NCBI RefSeq assembly: GCF_001070715.1
Contig: NZ_JVRR01000073.1
Coordinates: 24,524-88,523, forward strand
Source of the DNA: Streptococcus pseudopneumoniae
Lineage (GTDB): Bacteria > Bacillota > Bacilli > Lactobacillales > Streptococcaceae
Reading direction: 5' to 3'
Length of the DNA stretch: 64,000 bases
Shown here: positions 1-9,019 of the stretch, piece by piece
Layout: every line of letters begins with the position of its first letter
Numbering within the stretch: the first letter of the stretch is position 1
Notes under the pieces: generated by a model
What the model was told of the DNA's origin: nothing
The model's database searches: none
What the model saw: the letters and a program-made list of their open reading frames with translations, nothing else
Made by a program: the position numbers and the translations under genes

Positions 1-2225
1 GGAAGCACCAGATTCGCTTTGAAGAAGATGGGAGTCTGACATTAGAAATCAAGAAAAAACATGAGATTACTCTCAAGGGGATTTTTCATGCCCATAAAAA
101 TGGCTTTGGTTTTGTCAGCTTAGAAGGCGAGGAGGACGACCTTTTTGTAGGAAAAAACGATGTCAACTATGCTATTGATGGTGATACCGTTGAGGTCGTC
201 ATCAAAAAAGTCGCTGACCGCAATAAGGGAACAGCGGCAGAAGCCAAAATTATCGATATCCTAGAGCACAGTTTGACAACTGTTGTTGGACAAATTGTTC
301 TGGATCAGGAAAAACCTAAGTATGCGGGCTATATTCGTTCGAAAAATCAGAAAATCAGTCAACCCATCTATGTTAAGAAACCAACTCTAAAACTAGAAGG
401 AACAGAAGTTCTCAAGGTCTTTATCGATAAATACCCAAGCAGGAAACATGATTTCTTTGTCGCGAGTGTTCTAGATGTGGTTGGGCATTCAACGGATGTC
501 GGAATTGATGTTCTTGAGGTTTTGGAATCTATGGACATTGTATCCGAGTTTCCAGAAGCTGTTGTTAAGGAAGCAGAAAGTGTGCCTGATGTTCCGTCTC
601 AAAAGGATATGGAAGGTCGTCTGGATCTAAGAGATGAGATTACCTTTACCATTGATGGTGCTGATGCCAAGGACTTGGACGATGCGGTGCATATCAAGGC
701 CTTGAAAAATGGGAATCTGGAGCTTGGTGTTCACATCGCAGATGTTTCCTACTATGTGACCGAGGGTTCTGCCCTTGACAAGGAAGCCCTTAACCGCGCG
801 ACTTCTGTCTATGTGACAGACCGCGTGGTGCCAATGCTTCCAGAACGATTGTCAAATGGCATCTGCTCTCTCAATCCCCAAGTTGACCGTCTGACCCAGT
901 CTGCCATTATGGAGATTGATAAACATGGTCGTGTGGTTAACTATACCATTACACAAACAGTTATCAAGACCAGTTTTCGTATGACCTATAGCGATGTCAA
1001 TGATATCCTAGCTGGCGATGAAGAAAAGAGAAAAGAATATCATAAAATTGTTCCTAGTATCGAACTCATGGCTAAGCTCCATGAAATTTTAGAAAACATG
1101 CGTGTGAAACGTGGTGCCCTCAATTTTGATACCAATGAAGCTAAGATTTTAGTGGATAAACAAGGTAAGCCTGTTGATATCGTTCTTCGTCAGCGTGGCA
1201 TTGCAGAGCGCATGATTGAGTCCTTCATGTTGATGGCCAATGAAACAGTTGCTGAGCATTTTAGCAAGCTGGACCTACCTTTTATCTATCGAATTCACGA
1301 GGAGCCTAAGGCTGAAAAGGTTCAGAAGTTTATTGATTATGCTTCGAGCTTTGGTTTGCGCATTTATGGGACTGCCAGTGAGATTAGCCAGGAGGCACTC
1401 CAAGACATCATGCGTGCTGTTGAGGGAGAACCTTATGCAGATGTATTGTCCATGATGCTTCTTCGCTCTATGCAGCAGGCTCGCTATTCGGAGCACAATC
1501 ACGGCCACTATGGATTAGCAGCAGATTACTATACTCACTTTACTAGTCCGATTCGTCGTTATCCTGACCTTCTTGTTCACCGTGTGATTCGTGATTACGG
1601 CCGTTCTAAGGAAATAGCAGAGCATTTTGAGCAAGTGATTCCAGAGATTGCGACCCAGTCTTCCAACCGTGAGCGTCGTGCCATAGAAGCTGAGCGTGAA
1701 GTCGAAGCCATGAAAAAGGCTGAGTACATGGAAGAATACGTAGGCGAAGAATACGATGCTGTTGTATCAAGTATCGTCAAATTCGGTCTCTTTGTTGAAT
1801 TGCCAAACACGGTTGAAGGTTTGATTCACATCACAAATCTACCTGAATTTTATCATTTCAATGAGCGTGATTTGACCCTTCGTGGGGAGAAATCGGGAAC
1901 AACCTTCCGTGTCGGACAGCAAATCCGTATCCGGGTTGAAAGAGCCGACAAGATGACTGGTGAAATTGACTTCTCTTACATCCCAAGTGAGTTTGATGTG
2001 ATTGAAAAAGGCTTGAAACAGTCTAGTCGAAATGACAGAGGGCGTGGTTCAAGTCGTCGTTCAGATAAGAAGGAAGATAAGAGAAAATCAGGACGCTCAA
2101 ATGATAAGCGCAAGCATTCACAAAAAGACAAGAAGAAAAAAGGGAAGAAACCTTTTTACAAGGAAGTAGCTAAGAAAGGAGCCAAGCATGGCAAAGGGCG
2201 AGGGAAAGGTCGTCGCACAAAATAA
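1..2225 (+). CDS. rnr: Ribonuclease R, 5'-truncated by the window edge
   Basis: 3'-5' exoribonuclease of the RNB family, degrading structured RNA in the cytoplasm. The frame is open from base 3, so only the C-terminal part of the protein is present. The visible order is a cold-shock/OB segment (about bases 60-250), the RNB catalytic domain with the acidic cluster [12 protein letters not shown] near 655-690, an S1 domain near 1735-1990 ([19 protein letters not shown]), and a very basic Lys/Arg/Ser tail rich in KKK and GRG. This is the normal RNase R layout. The last 38 bases overlap smpB, a sensible pairing because RNase R and SmpB both act in trans-translation and non-stop mRNA decay. Identification is firm; the true start lies outside the window. 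Confidence 0.97.
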   Translation, partial: KHQIRFEEDGSLTLEIKKKHEITLKGIFHAHKNGFGFVSLEGEEDDLFVGKNDVNYAIDGDTVEVVIKKVADRNKGTAAEAKIIDILEHSLTTVVGQIVLDQEKPKYAGYIRSKNQKISQPIYVKKPTLKLEGTEVLKVFIDKYPSRKHDFFVASVLDVVGHSTDVGIDVLEVLESMDIVSEFPEAVVKEAESVPDVPSQKDMEGRLDLRDEITFTIDGADAKDLDDAVHIKALKNGNLELGVHIADVSYYVTEGSALDKEALNRATSVYVTDRVVPMLPERLSNGICSLNPQVDRLTQSAIMEIDKHGRVVNYTITQTVIKTSFRMTYSDVNDILAGDEEKRKEYHKIVPSIELMAKLHEILENMRVKRGALNFDTNEAKILVDKQGKPVDIVLRQRGIAERMIESFMLMANETVAEHFSKLDLPFIYRIHEEPKAEKVQKFIDYASSFGLRIYGTASEISQEALQDIMRAVEGEPYADVLSMMLLRSMQQARYSEHNHGHYGLAADYYTHFTSPIRRYPDLLVHRVIRDYGRSKEIAEHFEQVIPEIATQSSNRERRAIEAEREVEAMKKAEYMEEYVGEEYDAVVSSIVKFGLFVELPNTVEGLIHITNLPEFYHFNERDLTLRGEKSGTTFRVGQQIRIRVERADKMTGEIDFSYIPSEFDVIEKGLKQSSRNDRGRGSSRRSDKKEDKRKSGRSNDKRKHSQKDKKKKGKKPFYKEVAKKGAKHGKGRGKGRRTK

Positions 2226-2655
2226 AAAGGCGCGCCACGACTATACAATCGTAGATACGCTAGAGGCAGGGATGGTCCTGACTGGGACTGAAATCAAGAG
2301 TGTGCGAGCTGCTCGAATCAATCTCAAGGACGGCTTTGCTCAAGTGAAAAATGGAGAAGTCTGGTTGAGCAATGTCCATATCGCTCCTTACGAAGAGGGC
2401 AATATCTGGAACCAAGAACCAGAACGTCGTCGTAAACTCCTGCTCCATAAGAAACAAATCCAAAAATTAGAACAAGAGACTAAAGGAACAGGAATGACCC
2501 TGGTTCCCCTTAAGGTCTATATCAAAGATGGTTACGCTAAACTCCTTTTAGGTTTAGCTAAAGGGAAGCATGACTATGATAAACGGGAGTCAATCAAACG
2601 TCGTGAGCAGAATCGCGATATTGAGCGCGTGATGAAAGCTGTCAATCAACGATAA
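2188..2655 (+). CDS. smpB: SsrA (tmRNA)-binding protein SmpB
   Basis: Binds tmRNA and delivers it to stalled ribosomes for trans-translation. The 155-residue product has the SmpB hallmarks: N-terminal NKKARHDY, the GTEIKSVR motif, and the basic C-terminal tail [16 protein letters not shown]. The ATG at 2188 is chosen because AAGGAG-like bases (2174-2182) sit upstream at good spacing and the protein begins MAKGEGK as in relatives. The gene starts inside the 3' end of rnr, so the two are translationally coupled. The tmRNA gene itself is not in the window. Confidence 0.97.
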   Translation: MAKGEGKVVAQNKKARHDYTIVDTLEAGMVLTGTEIKSVRAARINLKDGFAQVKNGEVWLSNVHIAPYEEGNIWNQEPERRRKLLLHKKQIQKLEQETKGTGMTLVPLKVYIKDGYAKLLLGLAKGKHDYDKRESIKRREQNRDIERVMKAVNQR

Positions 2656-2669
2656 AAAGAGGAATGAAG

Positions 2670-3530
2670 ATGGAAAAACTAGTTGCCTATAAACGCATGC
2701 CTTTGTGGAATAAAGAAACCATGCCAGAGGCTGTTCAGCAAAAGCACAATACCAAGGTTGGGACTTGGGGCAAGATTACTGTTTTAAAAGGAACTCTCAA
2801 GTTTATTGAATTGACAGAGGATGGTGAGGTTTTAGCTGAGCACCTCTTTGAAGCGGGGGCTGACAATCCAATGGCACAACCACAAGCTTGGCACCGAGTG
2901 GAGGCTGTAACAGACGATGTAGAATGGTATTTGGAATTTTATTGTAAACCTGAGGATTATTTCCCTAAGAAATACAATACCAATCCGGTTCATTCAGAGG
3001 TCCTAGAGGCTATGCAGACAGTAAAACCAGGGAAAGCCTTGGATTTGGGCTGTGGTCAAGGTCGTAATTCTCTCTTTTTAGCCCAACAAGGTTTTGATGT
3101 GACAGCTGTGGATCAAAATGAACTGGCCCTTGAAATCTTGCAAAGCATTGTGGAGCAGGAAGATTTGGACATGCCTGTTGGTCTTTACGATATCAATTCA
3201 GCCAGCATTGGGCAAGAGTATGATTTCATCGTATCGACAGTTGTTCTCATGTTTCTGCAAGCAAACCGCATTCCTGCAATTATCAAAAATATGCAGGAGA
3301 AAACTACTGTTGGTGGCTACAATCTTATCGTTTGTGCCATGGATACGGAAGATTATCCTTGCTCAGTGAACTTCCCATTCACCTTTAGAGAAGGAGAACT
3401 GGCAGACTATTACAAGGATTGGGAGTTGGTCAAGTACAATGAAAATCCAGGCCATTTGCACCGTCGTGATGAAAATGGCAATCGTATTCAACTACGCTTT
3501 GCGACCATGCTAGCCAAGAAAATCAAATAA
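2670..3530 (+). CDS. tehB: TehB-type SAM-dependent methyltransferase with N-terminal DUF1971 domain
   Basis: Predicted class I methyltransferase of the tellurite-resistance TehB family (286 aa). The N-terminal ~95 residues are the cupin-like DUF1971/TehB-like domain (VAYKRMPLWNKETMPEA...), followed by the SAM-binding motif LDLGCGQGRNSLFLA and VTAVDQN. An ATG six bases earlier (2664) lies only one base after the AGAGG ribosome site, so the ATG at 2670 with about 7 bases spacing is preferred. The physiological substrate in streptococci is not known; 'tellurite resistance' is a family label. The gene is followed by a terminator. Confidence 0.9.
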   Translation: MEKLVAYKRMPLWNKETMPEAVQQKHNTKVGTWGKITVLKGTLKFIELTEDGEVLAEHLFEAGADNPMAQPQAWHRVEAVTDDVEWYLEFYCKPEDYFPKKYNTNPVHSEVLEAMQTVKPGKALDLGCGQGRNSLFLAQQGFDVTAVDQNELALEILQSIVEQEDLDMPVGLYDINSASIGQEYDFIVSTVVLMFLQANRIPAIIKNMQEKTTVGGYNLIVCAMDTEDYPCSVNFPFTFREGELADYYKDWELVKYNENPGHLHRRDENGNRIQLRFATMLAKKIK

Positions 3531-3541
3531 ACATGAATGAA

Positions 3542-3574
3542 GATTAGGAAATTTCCTGATCTTTTTTCTTTTTT
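3542..3574 (+). terminator. Rho-independent terminator of tehB
   Basis: A perfect-length inverted repeat (3542-3551 with 3552-3561, one G-U pair) is followed by T6-C-T6. It lies 12 bases after the tehB stop. Confidence 0.8.
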
Positions 3575-3581
3575 ACGAATA
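3574..3581 (+). promoter_or_regulatory. Com box (ComX/SigX promoter element), copy upstream of hicA
   Basis: The sequence TACGAATA preceded by a T-rich tract is the established late-competence promoter consensus of streptococci (ComX/SigX). This copy precedes hicA by about 68 bases with no terminator in between. It is the duplicate of the coiA com box at 4291-4298. Function here is inferred. Confidence 0.6.
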
Positions 3582-3596
3582 GATAAGATAGAAGAA

Positions 3597-3625
3597 TTGA
3601 CAAAAATACGCATTATAAGTATAAT
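3597..3625 (+). promoter_or_regulatory. Consensus sigma-A promoter for hicAB, with palindrome over the -10
   Basis: TTGACA (3597-3602), a 17 bp spacer and TATAAT (3620-3625) form an exact consensus promoter. The inverted repeat TTATA-AG-TATAA (3613-3624) overlaps the -10 and is a candidate operator for autoregulation by the ribbon-helix-helix domain of HicB. Confidence 0.8.
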
Positions 3626-3648
3626 TTTAGCTAGAAAGGTGACTATGA

Positions 3649-3837
3649 ATGCCAATCACAGGTAAGGAAATGGTAAAATTAGCTCTTGCAAATGGATGGA
3701 TTGAAGTTCGTAAGAGAGGAAGTCATCATCATTTTAGGAAAGAAGGGGTTCCCTATCTTGTCACTATTCCAGTTCACGGTAATGAGGATCTAGGAAAAGG
3801 TTTAGAGAGAAAAATATTAAAAGATTTGGGATTATAG
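3649..3837 (+). CDS. hicA: HicA family mRNA interferase toxin
   Basis: Small toxin (62 aa) of type II HicAB modules; HicA has a double-stranded-RNA-binding-like fold and cleaves or blocks mRNA. The protein shows the family pattern: N-terminal TGKEMVKLALANGW, the RKRGSHHHF motif with the catalytic-type histidine (residues 24-29), then VTIPVHGNEDLGKG and a short C-terminal helix. The ATG at 3649 follows an AAAGG ribosome site (3635-3639). It is the first gene of a two-gene operon with hicB and sits in a cassette flanked by direct repeats. No truncation or missing key residue is visible, so it looks functional. Confidence 0.92.
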   Translation: MPITGKEMVKLALANGWIEVRKRGSHHHFRKEGVPYLVTIPVHGNEDLGKGLERKILKDLGL

Positions 3838-3864
3838 TTGATTTGGAAATTGTGGAGGTGTATT

Positions 3865-4242
3865 ATGCTAAAATCTTATCCTGCTATTTTTCATAGAGAA
3901 GGCACTGGATACTGGGTTGAATTTCCTGAATTTGGAGGTGGGACAGAGGGAGCAACGCTTGAACTTGCAATGAAAAATGCTCGGGAAATGCTTGAGAGTG
4001 TTTTAGCTTCTTATATTGATGAAGGACTGGCTCTGCCTACTCCTAGTGACATTTCTATGTTGAAAGCTCCTGATGGATTTGTGACTTTGATTCAGGTCAA
4101 TCCCTTGCCTTTTGTAAAGAATAATAAAGCGATTCGAAAAAATGTTACGGTTCCAGAGTGGCTAGTCAGACTTGCAGATCGTGAGAAAGTGAACTATTCT
4201 GAAGTGTTGACACAAGCTCTTGAAAGTCGCTTGCAACTCTAA
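3865..4242 (+). CDS. hicB: HicB family antitoxin with C-terminal ribbon-helix-helix domain
   Basis: Antitoxin of the HicAB pair (125 aa). The N-terminal half is the partial RNase-H-like HicB domain (YPAIFHREGTGYWVEFPEF, then GATLELAMKNAREML). The C-terminal ~35 residues (NVTVPEWLVRLADREKVN to the end) form a ribbon-helix-helix DNA-binding region, implying autorepression of the operon. The ATG at 3865 is preferred over an in-frame TTG at 3838 because TGGAGGTG (3853-3860) is a good ribosome site just upstream. It starts 27 bases after the hicA stop and ends just before the second flanking repeat. Confidence 0.92.
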   Translation: MLKSYPAIFHREGTGYWVEFPEFGGGTEGATLELAMKNAREMLESVLASYIDEGLALPTPSDISMLKAPDGFVTLIQVNPLPFVKNNKAIRKNVTVPEWLVRLADREKVNYSEVLTQALESRLQL

Positions 4243-4259
4243 AATTATAGAATGATGAA

Positions 4260-4290
4260 GATTAGGAATTTTCCTGATCTTTTTCTTTTT
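4260..4290 (+). terminator. Terminator of hicAB, upstream of coiA
   Basis: GATTAGGAA and TTCCTGATC arms followed by T5-C-T6. It is a copy of the tehB terminator. Confidence 0.7.
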
Positions 4291-4298
4291 TACGAATA
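4291..4298 (+). promoter_or_regulatory. Com box of coiA (ComX/SigX-dependent promoter)
   Basis: TACGAATA preceded by T6, 21 bases before the coiA ATG. coiA is an established late competence gene in streptococci, so this is the expected site. Confidence 0.88.
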
Positions 4299-4319
4299 AT
4301 ATAGAAAAGGAGGGAAATT

Positions 4320-5273
4320 ATGTTTGTTGCGAGAGATGCTAGGGGAGAGTTGGTAAATGTGTTAGAGGATAAGCTTGAGAAGAAAGCATACACCTGCCCA
4401 GCTTGTGGAGGTCAGCTCCGTTTGCGTCAAGGACCAAGTGTCCGGACCCATTTTGCCCATAAATCCTTAAAAGACTGTGATTACTCCTTTGAAAATGAAA
4501 GCCCAGAACACTTGACAAATAAGGAAGTCCTCTATCACTGGTTGAAAACAGAGGCTGAGGTGCAATTAGAATACCCTCTTCCAGAGCTTAAACAGATTGC
4601 GGATGTATTTGTAAATGGCAATCTAGCTTTAGAGGTTCAATGTAGTCCCTTGCCTCAAAAAGTTCTTAAAGAGCGTAGTGAGGGTTATCGTAGTCAGGGT
4701 TACCAAGTACTGTGGTTGCTGGGGGAAAAACTTTGGCTTAAGGAGCGGTTGACTCGTCTGCAAGAAGGTTTTCTATACTTCAGTCAAAACATGGGATTTT
4801 ATGTTTGGGAATTGGACGGGGAAAAACAGACTTTAAGACTCAAATACCTGATCCACCAGGATCTTCGAGGTAAACTCCATTATCAAATCAAGGAATTTTC
4901 CTATGGACAAGATAGTCTACTGGAGATATTACGTCTTCCCTATAAGAAACAAAAAATATCTAGTTTTAGTGTTTCTCAGGATAAGGACATCTGTCGTTAT
5001 ATCCGGCAACAACTGTACTATCAAAATCCCATTTGGATGAGAGAACAAGCAGAAGCCTATCAAAAGGGAGTAAATCTCCTGACTTATGGACTGAAAGAAT
5101 GGTATCCACAAATTCGACCACTAGTAGGTGATTTTTGCCAGATTGAGAAGGAGTTGACCAGCTATTATCAGTATTTTCAAATCTATTACCAAGAAAATCC
5201 TCAAAATGATTGGCAAAAACTCTATCCACCAGCCTTTTATCAGCAATATTTCTTGAAAAATATGGTAGAATAG
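4320..5273 (+). CDS. coiA: Competence protein CoiA
   Basis: Late-competence protein needed for recombination of incoming DNA during natural transformation (317 aa). The N-terminus has a zinc-ribbon-like arrangement (CPAC at 26-29, HFAH at 44-47, C53). It is followed by a PD-(D/E)xK-type nuclease segment: D95 in IADVFVNG and E105-V-Q107 in LALEVQC. The C-terminal ~180 residues are an uncharacterised helical region. A strong AAAGGAGGG ribosome site precedes the ATG. Expression is expected only in competent cells through the com box at 4291. The length is normal for the family and nothing is truncated by the adjacent hicAB insertion. Confidence 0.95.
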   Translation: MFVARDARGELVNVLEDKLEKKAYTCPACGGQLRLRQGPSVRTHFAHKSLKDCDYSFENESPEHLTNKEVLYHWLKTEAEVQLEYPLPELKQIADVFVNGNLALEVQCSPLPQKVLKERSEGYRSQGYQVLWLLGEKLWLKERLTRLQEGFLYFSQNMGFYVWELDGEKQTLRLKYLIHQDLRGKLHYQIKEFSYGQDSLLEILRLPYKKQKISSFSVSQDKDICRYIRQQLYYQNPIWMREQAEAYQKGVNLLTYGLKEWYPQIRPLVGDFCQIEKELTSYYQYFQIYYQENPQNDWQKLYPPAFYQQYFLKNMVE

Positions 5274-5291
5274 AAAGGATGGAGGAATCTA

Positions 5292-7094
5292 ATGGTATTA
5301 CAAAGAAATGAAATAAATGAAAAAGATACATGGGATCTATCAACGATCTACCCAACTGACCAGGCTTGGGAAGAAGCCTTAAAAGATTTAACAGAAAAAT
5401 TGGAGACAGTAGCCCAGTATGAAGGCCATCTCCTAGATAGTGCGGATAGCCTACTGGAAATTACTGAATTTTCTCTTAAGATGGAACGCCAAATGGAGAA
5501 GCTTTACGTTTATGCTCATATGAAGAATGACCAAGACACACGTGAAGCCAAGTACCAAGAGTACTATGCCAAGGCCATGACTCTCTATAGTCAGCTAGAC
5601 CAAGCCTTTTCATTCTATGAGCCTGAATTTATGGAGATTAGCGAAAAGCAGTATGCTGACTTTTTAGAAGCTCAACCAAAATTGCAGCTTTATCAACACT
5701 ATTTTGACAAGCTTTTGCAAGGTAAGGATCACGTTCTTTCACAACGCGAAGAAGAATTATTGGCTGGCGCTGGAGAAATCTTTGGTTCGGCAAGTGAAAC
5801 CTTCGCTATCTTGGACAATGCGGATATTGTGTTTCCTTATGTCCTCGACGATGATGGTAAGGAAGTGCAGCTCTCTCATGGGACTTACACACGTTTGATG
5901 GAGTCTAAAAACCGTGAGGTTCGTCGTGGTGCCTATCAAGCCCTCTATGCGACTTATGAGCAATTCCAACACACCTATGCCAAAACCTTGCAAACCAATG
6001 TTAAGGTTCAAAACTATCGTGCAAAAGTTCGCAACTACAAGAGTGCTCGTCATGCAGCTCTCGCAGTAAATTTTGTTCCAGAGAGTGTTTATGACAATTT
6101 GGTAGCAGCAGTTCGCAAGCATTTGCCACTCTTGCATCGATACCTTGAGCTTCGTTCAAAGATTTTGGGGATTTCAGACCTCAAGATGTACGATGTCTAC
6201 ACACCGCTTTCATCTGTTGAATATAGTTTTACCTACCAAGAAGCCTTGAAAAAGGCAGAAGATGCCTTGGCAGTCTTGGGTGAGGATTACTTGAGCCGTG
6301 TTAAACGTGCCTTCAGTGAGCGTTGGATTGATGTTTACGAAAATCAAGGCAAGCGTTCAGGGGCCTACTCTGGCGGTTCTTACGATACCAATGCCTTTAT
6401 GCTCCTAAACTGGCAGGACAATCTAGACAATCTCTTTACCCTTGTTCATGAAACAGGTCACAGTATGCATTCCAGCTATACTCGTGAAACGCAGCCTTAT
6501 GTTTACGGAGATTATTCTATCTTCTTGGCTGAGATTGCATCAACTACCAATGAAAATATCTTGACGGAGAAATTATTGGAAGAAGTGGAAGATGATGCAA
6601 CGCGCTTTGCTATTCTCAATAACTTCCTAGACGGTTTCCGTGGAACAGTTTTCCGTCAAACTCAATTTGCTGAGTTTGAACATGCCATTCACCAAGCGGA
6701 TCAAAATGGTGAAGTCTTGACAAGCGATTTCTTAAATAAACTCTACGCAGACTTGAACCAAGAGTATTATGGTTTGAGTAAGGAAGACAATCCTGAAATC
6801 CAATACGAGTGGGCTCGCATTCCACACTTCTACTATAACTACTATGTATACCAATATTCAACAGGCTTTGCAGCAGCCTCAGCCTTGGCTGAAAAGATTG
6901 TTCATGGTAGTCAAGAAGACCGTGACCGCTATATCGACTATCTCAAGGCAGGTAAGTCTGACTATCCACTTAATGTCATGAGAAAAGCTGGTGTTGATAT
7001 GGAGAAGGAAGACTATCTCAACGATGCCTTTGCAGTCTTTGAACGTCGTTTGAATGAGTTTGAAGCCCTTGTTGAAAAATTGGGATTGGCATAA
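5292..7094 (+). CDS. pepF: Oligoendopeptidase F
   Basis: Cytoplasmic zinc metallopeptidase of family M3 that hydrolyses oligopeptides (600 aa, normal length). The active-site motif HETGH is at residues 386-390, followed by SMHSSY; the M3B-typical [13 protein letters not shown] lies just upstream. GGAGG at 5281-5285 precedes the ATG, 18 bases after coiA, so the gene may be co-transcribed with coiA. The downstream methyltransferase begins 1 base after the stop codon. Confidence 0.96.
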   Translation: MVLQRNEINEKDTWDLSTIYPTDQAWEEALKDLTEKLETVAQYEGHLLDSADSLLEITEFSLKMERQMEKLYVYAHMKNDQDTREAKYQEYYAKAMTLYSQLDQAFSFYEPEFMEISEKQYADFLEAQPKLQLYQHYFDKLLQGKDHVLSQREEELLAGAGEIFGSASETFAILDNADIVFPYVLDDDGKEVQLSHGTYTRLMESKNREVRRGAYQALYATYEQFQHTYAKTLQTNVKVQNYRAKVRNYKSARHAALAVNFVPESVYDNLVAAVRKHLPLLHRYLELRSKILGISDLKMYDVYTPLSSVEYSFTYQEALKKAEDALAVLGEDYLSRVKRAFSERWIDVYENQGKRSGAYSGGSYDTNAFMLLNWQDNLDNLFTLVHETGHSMHSSYTRETQPYVYGDYSIFLAEIASTTNENILTEKLLEEVEDDATRFAILNNFLDGFRGTVFRQTQFAEFEHAIHQADQNGEVLTSDFLNKLYADLNQEYYGLSKEDNPEIQYEWARIPHFYYNYYVYQYSTGFAAASALAEKIVHGSQEDRDRYIDYLKAGKSDYPLNVMRKAGVDMEKEDYLNDAFAVFERRLNEFEALVEKLGLA

Positions 7095-7095
7095 G

Positions 7096-7809
7096 ATGGT
7101 TGAATCGTATAGTAAAAATGCCAACCATAATATGCGTCGCCCTGTTGTAAAGGAAGAAATTGTAGACTTGATGCGTCAGCGCCAAAAGCAAGTCACAGGA
7201 TCTTTGAAAGAATTAGAAGACTTTGCCCGCAAGGAAAATATTCCCATTATTCCCCATGAAACGGTTGCTTATTTCCGTTTTCTCATGGAAACCATGCAAC
7301 CTAAAAACATACTGGAAATTGGGACGGCTATCGGTTTTTCTGCCCTCTTGATGGCAGAACATGCGCCAAATGCAAAGATTACAACCATTGATCGCAATCC
7401 AGAAATGATTGGTTTTGCCAAGGAAAATTTTGCCCAGTTTGATAGTCGTAAGCAAATCACTCTCCTAGAGGGAGATGCGGTGGATGTCTTATCTACACTG
7501 ACAGAGTCTTATGATTTCGTCTTTATGGACTCTGCCAAGTCTAAATACATCGTTTTTCTGCCAGAAATCCTCAAACATTTGGAAGTTGGAGGTGTGGTTG
7601 TCTTGGATGATATTTTTCAAGGTGGTGATGTTGCCAAGGACATTATGGAAGTTCGTCGTGGCCAGCGAACCATTTATCGAGGCCTTCAAAGACTATTTGA
7701 TGCAACCTTAGACAATCCAGGACTCACCGCAACATTAGTACCTCTGGGAGACGGCATTCTCATGCTTCGTAAAAATGTAGCAGATGTTCAATTGCCTGAC
7801 AGCGAATGA
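7096..7809 (+). CDS. O-methyltransferase family 3 (COMT-like), substrate unknown
   Basis: SAM-dependent O-methyltransferase of the catechol/caffeoyl-CoA type (237 aa). It has the motif I sequence LEIGTAIGFSALLMAEHAP and ITTIDRNPEM, followed by DFVFMDSAK (metal-binding region) and VVLDDIFQGG. The ATG at 7096 is chosen because an earlier in-frame start would lie inside pepF. The gene is coupled to pepF (1 base gap) and precedes prsA, the order I recall in pneumococci. The physiological substrate is not known. Confidence 0.88.
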   Translation: MVESYSKNANHNMRRPVVKEEIVDLMRQRQKQVTGSLKELEDFARKENIPIIPHETVAYFRFLMETMQPKNILEIGTAIGFSALLMAEHAPNAKITTIDRNPEMIGFAKENFAQFDSRKQITLLEGDAVDVLSTLTESYDFVFMDSAKSKYIVFLPEILKHLEVGGVVVLDDIFQGGDVAKDIMEVRRGQRTIYRGLQRLFDATLDNPGLTATLVPLGDGILMLRKNVADVQLPDSE

Positions 7810-7810
7810 T

Positions 7811-7842
7811 TTTCAGAAAAATTTAAGAAAATATAGTAAAAT
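7811..7842 (+). promoter_or_regulatory. prsA/ppmA promoter with CiaR-box-like repeat
   Basis: TTTCAG-N5-TTTAAG (7811-7827) matches the CiaR direct repeat (TTTAAG-N5-TTTAAG) with one mismatch. A -10-like TAAAAT follows at 7837-7842, the usual distance. ppmA is, as I recall, one of the directly CiaR-controlled pneumococcal genes. Confidence 0.55.
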
Positions 7843-7875
7843 AGATAGAGTAACACTTATCTCAAAGGAGTAGAC

Positions 7876-8817
7876 ATGAAGAAAAAACTATTGGCAGGTG
7901 CCATTACACTATTATCAGTAGCAACTTTAGCAGCTTGTTCGAAAGGTTCAGAAGGAGCAGATCTTATCAGCATGAAAGGGGATGTCATCACAGAACATCA
8001 ATTTTATGAGCAAGTGAAAAGCAACCCTTCAGCCCAACAAGTCTTGTTAAATATGACCATCCAAAAAGTTTTTGAAAAACAATATGGCTCAGAGCTTGAT
8101 AATAAAGAGGTTGATGATACTATTGCCGAAGAAGAAAAACAATATGGCGAAAACTACCAACGTGTCTTGTCACAAGCAGGTATGACCCTTGAAACACGTA
8201 AAGCTCAAATTCGTACAAGTAAATTAGTTGAGTTGGCAGTTAAGAAGGCAGCAGAAGCTGAATTGACAGATGATGCTTACAAGAAGGCCTTTGACGAATA
8301 CACTCCAGATGTAACGGCTCAAATCATCCGTCTTGATAATGAAGATAAGGCCAAAGAAGTTCTCGAAAAAGCCAAGGCAGAAGGTGCTGATTTTGCTCAA
8401 TTAGCCAAAGATAATTCAACTGATGAAAAAACTAAAGCGAATGGTGGAGAAATTACCTTTGATTCTGCTTCAACGGAAGTACCTGAGCAAGTCAAGAAAG
8501 CCGCTTTCGCTTTAGATGTAAATGGCATTTCTGATGTGATTACAGCAACTGGCACACAAGCCTACAGTAGCCAATATTACATTGTAAAACTCATTAAGAA
8601 AACAGAAAAATCATCTAATATTGATGACTACAAAGAAAAATTAAAAACTGTTATCTTGACTCAAAAACAAAATGATTCAACATTTGTTCAAAGCATTATC
8701 GGAAAAGAATTGCAAGCAGCCAATATCAAGGTTAAGGACCAAGCCTTCCAAAATATCTTTACCCAATATATCGGTGGTGGAGATTCAAGCTCAAGTAGTA
8801 GTACATCAAACGAATAG
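7876..8817 (+). CDS. prsA: Foldase lipoprotein PrsA/PpmA (parvulin-type PPIase)
   Basis: Extracytoplasmic peptidyl-prolyl isomerase that helps exported proteins fold (313 aa). The signal peptide MKKKLLAGAITLLSVATLAAC has lipobox LAAC, so Cys21 is the lipid anchor. A parvulin domain lies at about residues 145-245 (AQIIRLDNEDKAKEVLEKA, FAQLAKDNSTDEKTKANGG). The C-terminus is a Ser-rich tail. The ribosome site AAAGGAG precedes the ATG. It has its own promoter with a CiaR-like box and its own terminator, so it is probably monocistronic. Confidence 0.95.
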   Translation: MKKKLLAGAITLLSVATLAACSKGSEGADLISMKGDVITEHQFYEQVKSNPSAQQVLLNMTIQKVFEKQYGSELDNKEVDDTIAEEEKQYGENYQRVLSQAGMTLETRKAQIRTSKLVELAVKKAAEAELTDDAYKKAFDEYTPDVTAQIIRLDNEDKAKEVLEKAKAEGADFAQLAKDNSTDEKTKANGGEITFDSASTEVPEQVKKAAFALDVNGISDVITATGTQAYSSQYYIVKLIKKTEKSSNIDDYKEKLKTVILTQKQNDSTFVQSIIGKELQAANIKVKDQAFQNIFTQYIGGGDSSSSSSTSNE

Positions 8818-8826
8818 TCCAAATCA

Positions 8827-8857
8827 ATACAAATCTCTTTTGAGGTTTGTATTTTTT
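8827..8857 (+). terminator. Terminator of prsA
   Basis: ATACAAATCTC / GAGGTTTGTAT hairpin followed by T6. Confidence 0.85.
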
Positions 8858-8942
8858 GAACTTGAGTCTGGAAATGATTCTGTAAAAACAGTAAAATTCG
8901 AAGGATTGTAAGGTAAGAGTTTTTTTCTTTCTGAAAAAATGG

Positions 8943-8948
8943 TATAAT
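8943..8948 (+). promoter_or_regulatory. Likely -10 of the ftsW promoter
   Basis: TATAAT lies 71 bases before the ftsW ATG; the region 17 bases upstream is only T-rich, so the -35 is weak. Confidence 0.5.
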
Positions 8949-9019
8949 AGCAATCAAAACTAGAAAATAAAACGGAATTTGGAACAGATTTGTCTGTATC
9001 CTAGTAGAGTGGTGATACT

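Larger units (their letters stand above)
3537..3581 (+). repeat. Direct repeat copy 1 (terminator plus com box), left flank of hicAB
   Basis: This 45 bp copy matches 4255-4298 with one substitution and one T indel. It contains a GATTAGGAAA/TTTCCTGATC inverted repeat, two T runs and TACGAATA. The copies lie directly to the left and right of the hicAB cassette. Confidence 0.93.
4255..4298 (+). repeat. Direct repeat copy 2 (terminator plus com box), right flank of hicAB
   Basis: Second copy of the 45 bp unit (44 bp here). Its terminator-like hairpin (4260-4279) and T runs end hicAB transcription, and its last 8 bases are the coiA com box. Confidence 0.93.

Noticed and set aside
3838..3864. In-frame TTG start giving a 134-residue HicB
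   Set aside because: The TGGAGGTG ribosome site lies inside this extension and points to the ATG at 3865; the extra residues are not HicB-like.
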